In this document: positions 39,645 through 48,176 of the stretch, one piece after another
Position numbering within the stretch: the stretch's first letter is position 1
Layout of the letters: each line of letters starts with the position of its first letter
Source: Clostridia bacterium
GTDB taxonomy: Bacteria; Bacillota; Clostridia; Oscillospirales; QAKW01
Reading direction: 5' to 3'
Assembly (NCBI GenBank): GCA_017436525.1
Contig: JAFSCX010000058.1
Coordinates: forward strand, 1-48,451
DNA: 48,451 nt
Made by a program: the position numbers and the translations under genes
The notes under the pieces: model-generated
Seen by the model: the letters and a program-made list of their open reading frames with translations, nothing else
Told to the model about the DNA's origin: nothing
The model's database searches: none

Positions 39645-40775
39645 ATGATCATCGGTTTATTGGGTTTCGGCACCATCGGTGCGGGAGTATATGAAATTAT
39701 CAAAGAGCGGGGCGCGGCTGAGGTGCGCTATGTATTGGATATCCGCGAAATCGGAATTCCGGAGCTGACCCATAATATGGAAGACATTCTTGCCGATTCA
39801 GAGGTTGATACTGTTGTTGAGGTAATGGGCGGTTTGCATCCTGCATATGAATTTGTAACTGCCGCAATGAAAGCAGGGAAGAGCGTGGTAACCGCCAATA
39901 AATATTTGGTGGCCACCTTCTATGATGAGCTGATCGCCCTTGCCAAAGAGATGGGTGTGGCCTTTCGCTGCACCGCCGCAGTGGGCGGCGGCATCGGCTG
40001 GCTGACTGCCTTGGAGAAAGCAAAGCGGGCAGAGAGAATCACTGCGCTGGAAGGAATCATGAACGGGACGACCAATTATATCCTTTCCAATATGAAAGAA
40101 AAGGGTCTTTCCTTTGAAACTGCTCTTTCCGAAGCCCAAGCTTTGGGCTATGCCGAGGCGGATCCCAGTGCAGATATTGATGGCCTGGATATTATGCATA
40201 AGGTCATGCTTTCTGCCAATGTAGCCTATGATGTATCGGTGAAAAAGGAAGAGCTTTTTGTGGCCGGAATCCGCACCATCACCGATGAGGATGTGAAGGC
40301 CTTCGGCGAAAAGGGGCTTACCTGCAAGATCTTGGGCAGTGCTTTTGAAAATGATGGAGCGGTTGCCGCATTTGTGCAGCCCACTCTGCTGCCTGCCGAT
40401 AGTATGACCGCCTCTGTGCCTGCTAATTTTAATCTGATCTCTTATGAGGCAGAGCATAGCGGAAAGATGAGCTTTTTCGGTCAGGGCGCCGGCCGCTATC
40501 CTACCGCCGCCAATGCGGTGCAGGATTGCTTGGATCTTGCGGCAGGGAAAAAAGAATTCTATACCAATGAGAGCAAGCAGATTGCCCTTTCCAATGATAA
40601 GGTTTCTTATCGTTATTATATCCGTACTACCGCAAAGAGCGCAAAGGCCCTTTGCAAGGAGCCCTTCGGCCCCGGCTATCTCACCGAGAAGATGAGCGTG
40701 GCTGAAATGCAGGCCGCCATGGTAAAAATCAAGGCCGAAGATGAAAAGGTCTTTATCGCCGCTTTGGCTGAATAA
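39645..40775 (+). CDS. hom: Homoserine dehydrogenase
   Basis: The product has 376 residues from the ATG at 39645, after TAGGAG. NAD-binding start IGLLGFGTIGAGVYEI, then TANKYLVA, AAVGGGIGWLTALEKA, GIMNGTTNYILSNM and AEADPSADIDGLD with the catalytic Asp/Lys region. It lacks the usual C-terminal ACT domain that gives threonine feedback, being shorter than the common 430-residue form. It reduces aspartate semialdehyde to homoserine, the step after the enzyme encoded next. Confidence 0.93.
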   Translation: MIIGLLGFGTIGAGVYEIIKERGAAEVRYVLDIREIGIPELTHNMEDILADSEVDTVVEVMGGLHPAYEFVTAAMKAGKSVVTANKYLVATFYDELIALAKEMGVAFRCTAAVGGGIGWLTALEKAKRAERITALEGIMNGTTNYILSNMKEKGLSFETALSEAQALGYAEADPSADIDGLDIMHKVMLSANVAYDVSVKKEELFVAGIRTITDEDVKAFGEKGLTCKILGSAFENDGAVAAFVQPTLLPADSMTASVPANFNLISYEAEHSGKMSFFGQGAGRYPTAANAVQDCLDLAAGKKEFYTNESKQIALSNDKVSYRYYIRTTAKSAKALCKEPFGPGYLTEKMSVAEMQAAMVKIKAEDEKVFIAALAE

Positions 40776-40808
40776 ATTATAGAAAAAGCATAAAGGAGTA
40801 GATAGAGT

Positions 40809-41798
40809 ATGAAGAATGTAGCAATTTTAGGTGCAACCGGCGCTGTCGGCCGCGAGATGCTTAAAGTTTTGGAGGAGCGTAATTTTCCCATCGGAAAATT
40901 AAAGCTTTTGGCAAGTGAGCGCAGCGTAGGAAAGCTGATCCCCTTCAAGGGTGAAAATATCGCAGTGGAATTGGCAGATGAAAATGCTTTTGAGGGCATG
41001 GATCTGGTATTGGGCGCTGCATCCAATGAGCTGGCTAAGCGGCTGGCGCCCGCCATTGTAAAGGCAGGGGCTGTATTTGTAGATAATTCCAGCGCTTTCC
41101 GTATGGACGATGAGGTTCCTCTGATTATCCCCGAGGTGAATCCCGAGGATGTGAAGAAGCATAAAGGGATTATTTCCAATCCGAATTGCTCTACCATCAT
41201 CACCTTGACCGCCGTAAATGCTTTGAATAAGCTCAGCCCCATCAAGACCATGATCGCCTCTACCTATCAGGCCGTATCCGGCGCAGGTGCAGGCGGCCCT
41301 GTAGAGCTGATGGGTGAGGTGGAAGCTATGGCCAAAGGGGAAAGCTATGAAAATACCGTATTCCCTTATCAGATCGCGTTCAATCTGATCCCCCAGATCG
41401 GCGGAGAAGCCCATGAGGGCTATACCAGCGAAGAGATGAAGATGCAAAATGAGGGCAGAAAGATTATGCATCTGCCGGAATTGCTTGTAAATTGCACCTG
41501 CATCCGTGTCCCTGTTGTTCGGAGCCATTCCATTTCTGTAACCGTTAAGACCGAGAAGCCCGTTTCTGTTGAGGCTGCTCGCGAAATTATCGCTTCTGCC
41601 CCCGGCTGCAAGCTGGTAGATGATCTGGGCAATAAAGTATACCCCATGCCTCTTGATACCACCGATCAGGATCTCGTTTTCGTCGGCCGTATCCGTAAGG
41701 ATCTCACCGATGAGAATGGTTTGCAAATCTGGTGCTGCGGGGATCAGGTTCGCAAGGGAGCCGCGACTAATGCCATCCAAATCGCTGAGCTCCTCTAA
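40809..41798 (+). CDS. asd: Aspartate-semialdehyde dehydrogenase
   Basis: The product has 329 residues. The NADP site is GATGAVGREMLKVLEERNFP, DNSSAFRMDDEVPLIIPEVN follows, and the catalytic Cys lies in ISNPNCSTI, with YQAVSGAGAGG and a C-terminal WCCGDQVRKGAATNAIQIAELL. It makes aspartate semialdehyde for lysine, threonine and methionine synthesis and for diaminopimelate in the cell wall. It lies 33 bp after hom, with GGAG ahead of the start. Confidence 0.95.
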   Translation: MKNVAILGATGAVGREMLKVLEERNFPIGKLKLLASERSVGKLIPFKGENIAVELADENAFEGMDLVLGAASNELAKRLAPAIVKAGAVFVDNSSAFRMDDEVPLIIPEVNPEDVKKHKGIISNPNCSTIITLTAVNALNKLSPIKTMIASTYQAVSGAGAGGPVELMGEVEAMAKGESYENTVFPYQIAFNLIPQIGGEAHEGYTSEEMKMQNEGRKIMHLPELLVNCTCIRVPVVRSHSISVTVKTEKPVSVEAAREIIASAPGCKLVDDLGNKVYPMPLDTTDQDLVFVGRIRKDLTDENGLQIWCCGDQVRKGAATNAIQIAELL

Positions 41799-41835
41799 AA
41801 AACTGCTGAAAGGGCGCCTTTTCCGTTTTTTTCCC

Positions 41836-41860
41836 CTCGCTGTATCGGCATACAGCTTCG
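41836..41860. repeat. Palindrome core E4
   Basis: GCTGTAT (41839-41845), loop CGGC, ATACAGC (41850-41856), with CTC on the left and TTCG on the right as in element E1. The outer arms are weak (T-run near 41827 against an A-run near 41873). Confidence 0.5.
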
Positions 41861-41923
41861 CGTGAAGAAATCGAAAAATCCATCCCATTTGATCGGTTTT
41901 TGAATCTGCGAAAATAAAATATT

Positions 41924-42029
41924 AAAGGTGAATTAAAAGCGGCAGATCTATCGTTTTCTCCGGCTGAAGCCGTATGTTGATACGGCGAAGACGGAAAAGC
42001 GGGAGAGATGCCGCTTTTCATTCACCTTT
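41924..42029. repeat. Nested palindrome element E3
   Basis: Outer arms of 21 bases (41924-41944 and 42009-42029) differ at one base. Inside, an imperfect second stem leads to a 7-bp hairpin (41969-41975 with 41980-41986, loop GTTG) flanked by GAA and GAAG. Read on the minus strand, the core has the TTCG-stem-loop-stem-TTC layout of E1 and E4. Confidence 0.65.
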
Positions 42030-42033
42030 GCAG

Positions 42034-42069
42034 AAAAAAAGCGGGAAGTGCAATAATTGCACTTCCCGC
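42034..42069 (-). terminator. Terminator of the GAPDH gene
   Basis: A perfect 13-bp stem (42041-42053 with 42057-42069), loop of 3. The A7 run at 42034-42040 is the U-tract on the minus strand. Confidence 0.92.
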
Positions 42070-42084
42070 AACGTTTTATTCTAC

Positions 42085-43095
42085 TTATGCAAGCTCTGCA
42101 AAGTACTTGATGGTGCGAACCATCTGGCTGGTGTAGCTGTTCTCGTTGTCATACCAAGAAACAACCTGAACCTGATAGGTGTCCTCATCGATCTTAGCAA
42201 CCATGGTCTGGGTAGCATCGAAGAGAGAGCCGTAGGTGATACCAACGATATCGGAAGAAACCAGCTCTTCCTCGGTATAACCGAAGGAAGCGGAAGAAGC
42301 AGCCTTCATAGCAGCGTTGATGCCTTCCTTGGTGATATCCTTACCCTTAACAACAGCTACCAGCAGAGTGGTGGAGCCGGTGGGAACGGGTACACGCTGA
42401 GCAGAACCGATCAGCTTGCCGTTGAGCTCGGGGATAACAAGGCCGATAGCCTTAGCAGCACCGGTGCTGTTGGGAACGATGTTAACAGCAGCAGCGCGAG
42501 CTCTTCTCAGATCACCCTTTCTATGGGGACCATCGAGAACCATCTGATCGCCGGTATAAGCATGAACGGTGGTCATGATACCGCTCTGGATGGGAGCATA
42601 ATCGTTGAGCGCCTTAGCCATGGGAGCCAGGCAGTTAGTGGTGCAGGAAGCAGCGGAGATGATGGTGTCTTCCTTGGTGAGGGTGTTCTCGTTTACGCTG
42701 TATACAACGGTGGGAAGATCGTTGCCTGCGGGAGCAGAGATAACAACCTTCTTAGCGCCTGCAGCGATATGAGCAGAAGCCTTCTCCTTAGAAGTATAGA
42801 AACCGGTGCACTCCAGAACAACGTCAACACCGATCTCGCCCCAGGGCAGATCAGCAGCGTTCTTCTCAGCATAGATCTTGATGGTCTTGCCATCAACAGT
42901 GATCTCGCCTTCGCCTGCAACAACCTCGTGGTTGTAACGACCCTGAGCGGAATCGTACTTCAGCAGGTGAGCCAGCATCTTAGCGTCGGTCAGGTCGTTG
43001 ATGGCAACGATCTCATAACCCTCAGCGCCGAACATCTGGCGGAAAGCCAGACGGCCGATACGGCCAAAACCATTAATTGCAACTTTAACAGACAT
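42085..43095 (-). CDS. gap: Glyceraldehyde-3-phosphate dehydrogenase, type I
   Basis: The product has 336 residues. NAD-binding [15 protein letters not shown], catalytic [16 protein letters not shown], and the S-loop region [36 protein letters not shown] are all intact, and it ends [22 protein letters not shown]. It is the central glycolytic oxidation step. The gene stands alone, with its own promoter and terminator, a strong AGGAGG site and highly biased codons, as expected for a very abundant enzyme. Confidence 0.97.
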   Translation of the reverse strand: MSVKVAINGFGRIGRLAFRQMFGAEGYEIVAINDLTDAKMLAHLLKYDSAQGRYNHEVVAGEGEITVDGKTIKIYAEKNAADLPWGEIGVDVVLECTGFYTSKEKASAHIAAGAKKVVISAPAGNDLPTVVYSVNENTLTKEDTIISAASCTTNCLAPMAKALNDYAPIQSGIMTTVHAYTGDQMVLDGPHRKGDLRRARAAAVNIVPNSTGAAKAIGLVIPELNGKLIGSAQRVPVPTGSTTLLVAVVKGKDITKEGINAAMKAASSASFGYTEEELVSSDIVGITYGSLFDATQTMVAKIDEDTYQVQVVSWYDNENSYTSQMVRTIKYFAELA

Positions 43096-43134
43096 GGGTA
43101 TATCCTCCTAAAAAATAATTATTTACCATCGATT

Positions 43135-43163
43135 ATTATAGCTCAATTTTCCGAACTTTACAA
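43135..43163 (-). promoter_or_regulatory. Promoter of gap
   Basis: On the minus strand: TTGTAA (43158-43163), a 17-base spacer, TATAAT (43135-43140). Confidence 0.8.
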
Positions 43164-43233
43164 GATGATTTTCAAAAAAAACGCAAGTTTGCCCAAATAC
43201 TCTAAATTTTGCATAAAAAAAAGCCCTCATCCG

Positions 43234-43262
43234 TTGAAAATTGCCAAAAAACATGGTAAAAT
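43234..43262 (+). promoter_or_regulatory. Promoter of the 43297 gene
   Basis: TTGAAA (43234-43239), a 17-base spacer, TAAAAT (43257-43262). Confidence 0.7.
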
Positions 43263-43296
43263 AAATACAAATTTAAGAGATACGGAGGATAATGAC

Positions 43297-44121
43297 ATGA
43301 AATTCCCTGTTGCTTTGCAGCTTTATTCTGTACGCGGTGATCTGGAGGCGGATTTTCGCGGCACGCTGGAGAAGGTAAAAGCCATGGGCTATGATGGTGT
43401 GGAATTTGCCGGCATCTTCGGGCAGAGCCCTGCCGATATTAAGGCATGGTGCGCCGAGATCGGCCTGATCCCCATTTCCGCTCATGTGCCCCTCAAAGAG
43501 ATGCTGGAGGATCTGGAAGGCACATTGGATGCTTATAAGGAGATCGGCGTTGAATATGTGGTTGTTCCTTATGTGGATGCGGATCGCCGCCCCGGTACCG
43601 AAGGCTGGATGCCTACCATCGAGGCAGTGGCCAAGATCGGTAAGGCCGCCAAGGAGCGTGGGCTGATCCTTCTCTATCATAACCATGATTTCGAATTCAC
43701 CAAAGTAGACGGTGAATACGGCTTGGATATGCTTTATCGCTTAGTGCCCGCCGATCTGCTGCAGACCGAGCTGGATACCTGCTGGGTGAATGTGGGCGGA
43801 GAGAATCCTGCCGATTATATCCGCAAGTATGACGGCCGCACTCCTGTGGTCCATCTGAAGGATTTCTATCGTGAATCGGTCAATCCCGATGAGCCCCTTT
43901 ATGAGCTGATCGGCATCAAGAGCGAGGAAAAGAAGCCTGCCAAGAAGAGCTTCGAATTCCGCCCCGTAGGCCACGGCCTGCAGGATTTCCCCTCCATTTT
44001 GAAGGCCTCTCAGCAGAGCGGCGCAAAGTGGGTGGTTGTGGAGCAGGATCAGCCCAGCATGGAAAAGACCCCGATGGAATGTGCGGAGATGAGCATCAAC
44101 TACTTAAAGACCATCATGTAA
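43297..44121 (+). CDS. Sugar phosphate isomerase/epimerase (TIM barrel)
   Basis: The product has 274 residues from the ATG at 43297, which follows ACGGAGG; the open frame extends far upstream through the gap promoter but that part is not coding. AP-endonuclease-2 barrel motifs: VALQLYSVRGDLEADFRGTLEKVKAMGYDGVEFAG, ISAHVPL, LLYHNHDFEF, LQTELDTCWVNVGGENP, VVHLKDFY and KWVVVEQDQP. It is a metal-dependent isomerase of unknown sugar, a distant relative of the 21588 product. The hairpin after it (44126-44152) has no T-run. Confidence 0.88.
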   Translation: MKFPVALQLYSVRGDLEADFRGTLEKVKAMGYDGVEFAGIFGQSPADIKAWCAEIGLIPISAHVPLKEMLEDLEGTLDAYKEIGVEYVVVPYVDADRRPGTEGWMPTIEAVAKIGKAAKERGLILLYHNHDFEFTKVDGEYGLDMLYRLVPADLLQTELDTCWVNVGGENPADYIRKYDGRTPVVHLKDFYRESVNPDEPLYELIGIKSEEKKPAKKSFEFRPVGHGLQDFPSILKASQQSGAKWVVVEQDQPSMEKTPMECAEMSINYLKTIM

Positions 44122-44169
44122 TTGTTTTTGGGAGGGCTTGCCCCTCCCAAAAAAATTGAGGAATAAACC

Positions 44170-44856
44170 ATGGTATTAATCAGCAGTATTGTAAACGGAA
44201 TTGCGATTATTTTAGCAGGGCTGCTCGGCTGCCTTTTGAAAAAGGGGCTGCCGGAGCGGATCAGCAAGGGTGTGATGCAGGGGATGGCGCTTTGCGTCCT
44301 CGCCATTGGCGTGAAGGGCTTTTTTGATGGGGAGAATATGCTGATCTCCATCCTCTCTATCGCCATCGGCGGTGCCTTGGGGCATCTTTTGGATCTGGAT
44401 CGCCATCTCAATCGCTTCGGCGCTTTTATGCAAAGAAAGCTGACCAAAGGGGAGAGCGGTTCCACCTTCGGAGAAGGGTTTGTTACGGCCACTCTTTTGG
44501 TTTGCGTGGGCGCCATGGCCATCACCGGCTCTTTGGATAGCGGAATCCGCGGGGATCATACCACCATCTTCGCAAAATCGCTGATCGACTTTGTCTCCTG
44601 CTTGGTAATGGCTTCCACCTTGGGCGCAGGTGTCGCCTTTGCGGGGGTTGCCTGCTTCCTCTATCAAGGAGCGATCGCCTTGGGCGGAAGCGCCATCGCA
44701 TCCTTTTTGACCGATGCCATGATCGGGGAGATGACCTGCGTGGGCTCAATTTTGATTGTAGCCATCGCCCTCAATATGCTGGGGCTTACGAAGATCAAGG
44801 TGGTCAATTTTATCCCCGCCTGCTTCCTGCCCTTGATTTTTTGCTTATTGATGTAG
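44170..44856 (+). CDS. DUF554 family membrane protein
   Basis: The product has 228 residues with about six or seven membrane segments. The DUF554 marks are NGIAIILAGLLGCLLKKGLPERI at the start, GALGHLLDLD, FGEGFVTATLLVCVGAMAITGSLDSGIRGDHTTIFAKSLIDFV, and a C-terminal LNMLGLTKIKVVNFIPA. It is probably a transporter; the substrate is not known. Confidence 0.92.
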   Translation: MVLISSIVNGIAIILAGLLGCLLKKGLPERISKGVMQGMALCVLAIGVKGFFDGENMLISILSIAIGGALGHLLDLDRHLNRFGAFMQRKLTKGESGSTFGEGFVTATLLVCVGAMAITGSLDSGIRGDHTTIFAKSLIDFVSCLVMASTLGAGVAFAGVACFLYQGAIALGGSAIASFLTDAMIGEMTCVGSILIVAIALNMLGLTKIKVVNFIPACFLPLIFCLLM

Positions 44857-45223
44857 AGAAAACAGAAGACTCCCGATGCAATACGCATCGGGAGTCTTTC
44901 AGCGTGTCAAAAAATTCATATGGAGATTTTTGACACGCTGGGGGACTTTCAAAAAAGAGTGCAGATTTCGTCGATCTGTTCTCGTCGGCGTACATAGGTA
45001 CGGTAGAGATCAGATCGACGAAAAGCAGAAAATTTTAATTGAAATCCGCATCATCATGCGGATTTTCTCCTTATAATAAGAAAGCAAGGAAAAAGAGTGG
45101 GCTTTCTTTTCTCTTGCTAATTTATAGAATCGGCAGAATTCTTTAGTTCTCTTATTTTCTGCGGTCTGTGCCTTTTTTGGCAGTCTGAGAAGACTCCCGA
45201 TGCAACATGCATCGGGAGTCTTT
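44857..45223. other. Intergenic region built of successive hairpins
   Basis: No gene is seen. In order: terminator-type stem 44866-44879/44885-44898; a perfect 14-bp stem 44900-44913/44927-44940; nested palindrome E2 (44966-45023); a 10-bp stem 45042-45051/45056-45065; a weaker pair near 45080-45115; and stem 45190-45203/45209-45222. The first and last stems have the same 14-base arms and differ only in the 5-base loop. Confidence 0.7.
44966..45023. repeat. Nested palindrome element E2
   Basis: Perfect 13-base outer arms (44966-44978 with 45011-45023) enclose CTCG, then CGTAC (44989-44993), loop ATAG, GTACG (44998-45002). The core resembles that of E1. Confidence 0.65.
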
Positions 45224-45228
45224 TTATT
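45190..45228 (-). terminator. Terminator between convergent genes (44170 and 45224)
   Basis: A 14-bp stem (45190-45203 with 45209-45222), followed on the plus strand by TTTTT. Its arms repeat those at 44866-44898. Confidence 0.7.
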
Positions 45229-45907
45229 TCAAGGGAATCGATTCGGCGATCTTTAGGAGCTCTTCTTCGGAGAGGGTGCCGGTCAGATTGAATACATATT
45301 CATCGGTAGAAAAGGTTAGGTTGGCCTCCTCTTCATGGGTGAAGATCAGACCCTCATAGGTATGAAGGATCATGATCTTTTTTGGGGTAATTCCTTCGGT
45401 ATTGAGGCCAATCGTTGTGCCGTTTGTAGATTGCTGCATAAAAGAGATCTCTTTTCCATCGGCATTCTTATATAGAAGAAATACGCTGAATTGATCGCTC
45501 ATATCTAAATTCAAAGAAAAACCATCCGGAATATAGGCGGGCAGCATCGGCTCAATGGGCTGATCCTCGGCAGAATCTGCGGGGAAGATCAAGCGGCTTC
45601 CCTTCTCAAAGGTTTCCACCACAAAGCGAAGAAAAGGCTCTCGCAAAGCCTCCACGCTGAAGGTAACGGTGGTAGCCGCCAAAGCAAGGAGGAGCAGGAT
45701 GCAGGCCACCCGCTTGGCGGCGGTATTGATCCAATGGTAGTAGAATTTCTTTTGCTGATGGATCAATCGCTCCATCCGTTTCTGAAATTTTTCGGAAAGG
45801 GGAATAGAGCGCAGCTCATCCTGCGAAGGAAGGGACTGGCAAAGAAGGGTATGGTAGAGAGAAAAAGCGTCTCTTAAAAGTCGGTCGTTTTGAAAATCAG
45901 TTTTCAT
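45224..45907 (-). CDS. Membrane anti-sigma factor with DUF4367-type extracellular domain
   Basis: The product has 227 residues. It has a cytoplasmic helical part (1-62), one membrane segment (about 67-85), then an extracellular domain (PAYIPDGFSLNL, FLLYKNADGKEISFMQQS, IMILHTYEGLIFTHEEEANLTFSTDEYVFNLTG, EELLKIAESI) of the DUF4367 type found in anti-sigma factors. Its start overlaps the sigma gene by 11 bp. It should hold the sigma factor until an outside signal, of unknown nature, is sensed. Confidence 0.85.
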   Translation of the reverse strand: MKTDFQNDRLLRDAFSLYHTLLCQSLPSQDELRSIPLSEKFQKRMERLIHQQKKFYYHWINTAAKRVACILLLLALAATTVTFSVEALREPFLRFVVETFEKGSRLIFPADSAEDQPIEPMLPAYIPDGFSLNLDMSDQFSVFLLYKNADGKEISFMQQSTNGTTIGLNTEGITPKKIMILHTYEGLIFTHEEEANLTFSTDEYVFNLTGTLSEEELLKIAESIPLK

Positions 45908-46439
45908 GGCAGAAAACCTCCTCTTCTTGGCGGAGAATCATTCTGGCTTGCATAATCCGCTTGCGAACTAAAGAATCTGTAATCCCCAGCATTTTTGCGA
46001 TTTTTTTACTGCTCATTCCGTAGAAAATATTTAATTCCAAAGGATCCCGCAGTTCCTTGGGCAAGGTGAGAATTTTATCCAATGTGGCGAGAAGGTGGGT
46101 TTGCTTCATGGTATCTTCCGGAGATTTTAATACGGGGAGATACTCTTGAATATCTTCGGTAGGATGGCGCAGCTCTTTTCGCAAGTAGGAGATCGAGCAG
46201 TTTTTGGTTACGGTATAGATAAATGCCTTGGTGTCATCGGAATAGACATCGTCGATCCGATCTATATGCTCAATCAGCTGGATCATGGCATCATGGCAGG
46301 CATCCTCTGCCCATGCTTCGTTCTTCAGAACCTGCCGCGCTACATACATCATCAGCCATTGATGTTCCCGATAGAGGGCTTCTACTTTATCTTTTTCCTC
46401 GGGGGTATCTAATAGGCTTATATAAAGGGCAAGCACCAC
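45897..46439 (-). CDS. ECF-like sigma-70 family RNA polymerase sigma factor
   Basis: The product has 180 residues from GTG 46439, nine bases after AAAGGAGG; a second GTG at 46436 is possible. Region 2 is visible in HQWLMMYVARQVLKNEAWAEDACHDAMIQLIEHIDRI and FIYTVTKNCSISYLRKE. Region 4 is in LPKELRDPLELNIFYGMSSKKIAKMLGITDSLVRKRIMQARMILR. It is coupled to the membrane anti-sigma gene that follows. A promoter of ECF type stands on the other side, before the 46618 gene, which is the likely target. Confidence 0.92.
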   Translation of the reverse strand: MVLALYISLLDTPEEKDKVEALYREHQWLMMYVARQVLKNEAWAEDACHDAMIQLIEHIDRIDDVYSDDTKAFIYTVTKNCSISYLRKELRHPTEDIQEYLPVLKSPEDTMKQTHLLATLDKILTLPKELRDPLELNIFYGMSSKKIAKMLGITDSLVRKRIMQARMILRQEEEVFCHEN

Positions 46440-46471
46440 TCTTGCTCCTCCTTTCAGGGAAATTATAAGAA

Positions 46472-46500
46472 ATTGTAGCACCCTCGGAGAAAAATGTCAA
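46472..46500 (-). promoter_or_regulatory. Promoter of the sigma/anti-sigma operon
   Basis: On the minus strand: TTGACA (46495-46500), a 17-base spacer, TACAAT (46472-46477). This is a housekeeping-type promoter, so the sigma factor is made at all times. Confidence 0.85.
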
Positions 46501-46546
46501 ATTGATTGCCGCTTTTTTGAAATGAAAAAATTTTTTAAGTTTTTTC

Positions 46547-46572
46547 GTAACAATTTGCCTCCTTGATTCGTT
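46547..46572 (+). promoter_or_regulatory. Candidate ECF-type promoter before the 46618 gene
   Basis: GTAAC (46547-46551), a 17-base spacer and CGTT (46569-46572), which has the (T/G)xAAC-N16/17-CGT(C/T) form of Bacillus ECF promoters such as those of SigM and SigX. No housekeeping -10/-35 pair was seen here. Confidence 0.5.
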
Positions 46573-46617
46573 TAAGTATATGAAAAGGAAATGTTTTCAA
46601 GAAGGGAGGTGAGAAGA

Positions 46618-47052
46618 ATGAGAAAAAGAATCTTTGCATTTGTTACGGCATTAGTGCTGATGCTTTCGCTTGTATCGGTCTCTTTTGCGGAAGTCGATTT
46701 GCCGGAGCGGATCGAGATTGAGCAAGGAAGCGAGATCATGCCTCTTTATGATCACACCTCTACCTATTCAACCTCTCTTTTTATTTCCGGAGGGTCGGCA
46801 ACGGCAAAAGCCTCTATTAAAGGGAAAAGCTCGGTAACCAAGATCACAATCGAGCTCACTCTGCAAAAGAAAAATTTGCTTTGGTGGAAAGAAGTGGAGA
46901 GCCATATTATGACTTATTATAATACGGCTGCCGGCCCTTCTCTGACCAAAGCCGTCGGCAGTGGTACTTACCGCACTAAGGCGGTCTATACCGTCTATAG
47001 CGGAAGTAACAGCGAAACCATTACCGATTACAGCAGTCAGAAGACAGTTTGA
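46618..47052 (+). CDS. Small secreted protein, probable target of the ECF sigma factor
   Basis: The product has 144 residues from the ATG at 46618 after GGGAGG. A signal peptide (1-24, SFA-E) is followed by a beta-rich domain with SLFISGGSATAKASIKGKS, VTKITIELTLQKKN and GTYRTKAVYTVYSGSNSETIT. I have seen this type of domain in small secreted proteins of many Clostridia, without a known role. It is divergent from the sigma factor gene, 179 bp away. It may act in an envelope-stress response; that is inference. Confidence 0.75.
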   Translation: MRKRIFAFVTALVLMLSLVSVSFAEVDLPERIEIEQGSEIMPLYDHTSTYSTSLFISGGSATAKASIKGKSSVTKITIELTLQKKNLLWWKEVESHIMTYYNTAAGPSLTKAVGSGTYRTKAVYTVYSGSNSETITDYSSQKTV

Positions 47053-47387
47053 TCCCCATGCAATCACAGCGGAGCATCTGCTCCGCTGTGATTGAAAAGC
47101 AAAAAACGAGTAAATCAATAATCAAAGGAACTCTGTGGTTGTTGATCGCTTAATTAAAGGAGGGAGGGTATATATAGAGTGCTCTTTACTTGGTATTATT
47201 CAGATAAGATTATTCTCGCTCATACTTATCCGCTTAAGATTCTTTTGAATGCTCCAAAATTATTAATTTAATTTTGGGGTATCTGAAAGAGTTGTTTTAG
47301 TATGTATTTCCAAAATGGTCGATATTAGATTAAGTCTATAATTAAATCTTTTTTAGTTAATACAGTAGGTAATTGGAGGTTAAAATT
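47053..47387 (+). other. AT-rich intergenic region with terminator hairpin
   Basis: A stem at 47062-47075/47082-47095 ends the 46618 gene. After it the sequence becomes very AT-rich. A second AT hairpin lies at 47254-47277. A 30-codon frame (47179-47271, GTG start, behind AGGAGGGAGGG) is possible but weak. TATAAT is present at 47337 with no clear -35. Confidence 0.5.
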
Positions 47388-48176
47388 ATGTTAAAAAAAC
47401 ACAGATTGGTTTCATTATTTACAGCAATAGTAATATTACTTTGTTCCATAGGAGCTTCGGCACAAACATCTGTTAATTATGATGAATATTTATTATCAAC
47501 CGGATTTCCTGCATCGGTTATTGCAAATATGTCAGAACAATATAAAGAGTTTGTATACAATAATACGAAGAACAAAGACTTTTCTTTTAGTAATTATGAA
47601 TCAAAACAGTTCAACGTTAACGAAGATGGTGCTATGATGGAAACACAGCAAAACGAAATCACCCCTTACGGCGGCATAATAAGTCCGTCAGATATGACGA
47701 TGTCAGTCATTGGAGGAACAATCAACTCTGCCGATGGAGTAACATACACCGTTTTGCCAAGTTTTGTCTGGCATAAAGTAAAAAAAGTCAAAAATGATTC
47801 TTTTTCAATGTCGATGTACTCTGGGTGGGAAGCGATTCCGGGAGAACGAAATTTTTCATTGCATTTTAAGAATGCTGCGGGGAATTCAACATCAGTTGAC
47901 TTGAATCCGACTGGTGCAAGCAGTTCCGGATATACATACAAAATCCCAAGCAATGTAGGAGCAGTACAAGGCTTGTATGAGGGATATGCATATTTTGATT
48001 TAGATAAAGTATCATCCAATGCATCTCCACGAATTTCTCTTCACTATGCACATGATGCATCAGCCTTGATCAACGCATCTTATGGAATTAGTCTTGGCGT
48101 TGGGAGTATATCAGTTTCTGGAGACACAAACAAATTATATGAAATGGCCGATAATTTTTATATTGAAGGGATATGA
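47388..48176 (+). CDS. Unknown secreted protein in AT-rich stretch
   Basis: The product has 262 residues from the ATG at 47388, after TTGGAGG. It has a signal peptide (1-24, ASA-Q), then a leader-like segment (NYDEYLLSTGFPASVIANMSEQYKEFVYNNTKN) and a beta-rich C-terminal domain with SADGVTYTVLPSFVWHKVKKVKNDSFSMS. I do not recognise the family. Codons favour A/T endings, unlike the rest of the window, so it may be recently acquired. It overlaps the next gene by 4 bp. Confidence 0.7.
   Translation: MLKKHRLVSLFTAIVILLCSIGASAQTSVNYDEYLLSTGFPASVIANMSEQYKEFVYNNTKNKDFSFSNYESKQFNVNEDGAMMETQQNEITPYGGIISPSDMTMSVIGGTINSADGVTYTVLPSFVWHKVKKVKNDSFSMSMYSGWEAIPGERNFSLHFKNAAGNSTSVDLNPTGASSSGYTYKIPSNVGAVQGLYEGYAYFDLDKVSSNASPRISLHYAHDASALINASYGISLGVGSISVSGDTNKLYEMADNFYIEGI

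Noticed and set aside
41974..43296. N-terminal extension of the 43297 isomerase to 715 residues
   Set aside because: The extension is antisense to gap and to its promoter. A proper ribosome site and promoter precede the ATG at 43297.
47179..47271. Short 30-codon gene with a strong upstream AGGAGGGAGGG
   Set aside because: It is too short and has no recognisable feature. The spacing to the GTG is long. It is left as a note in the gap description.
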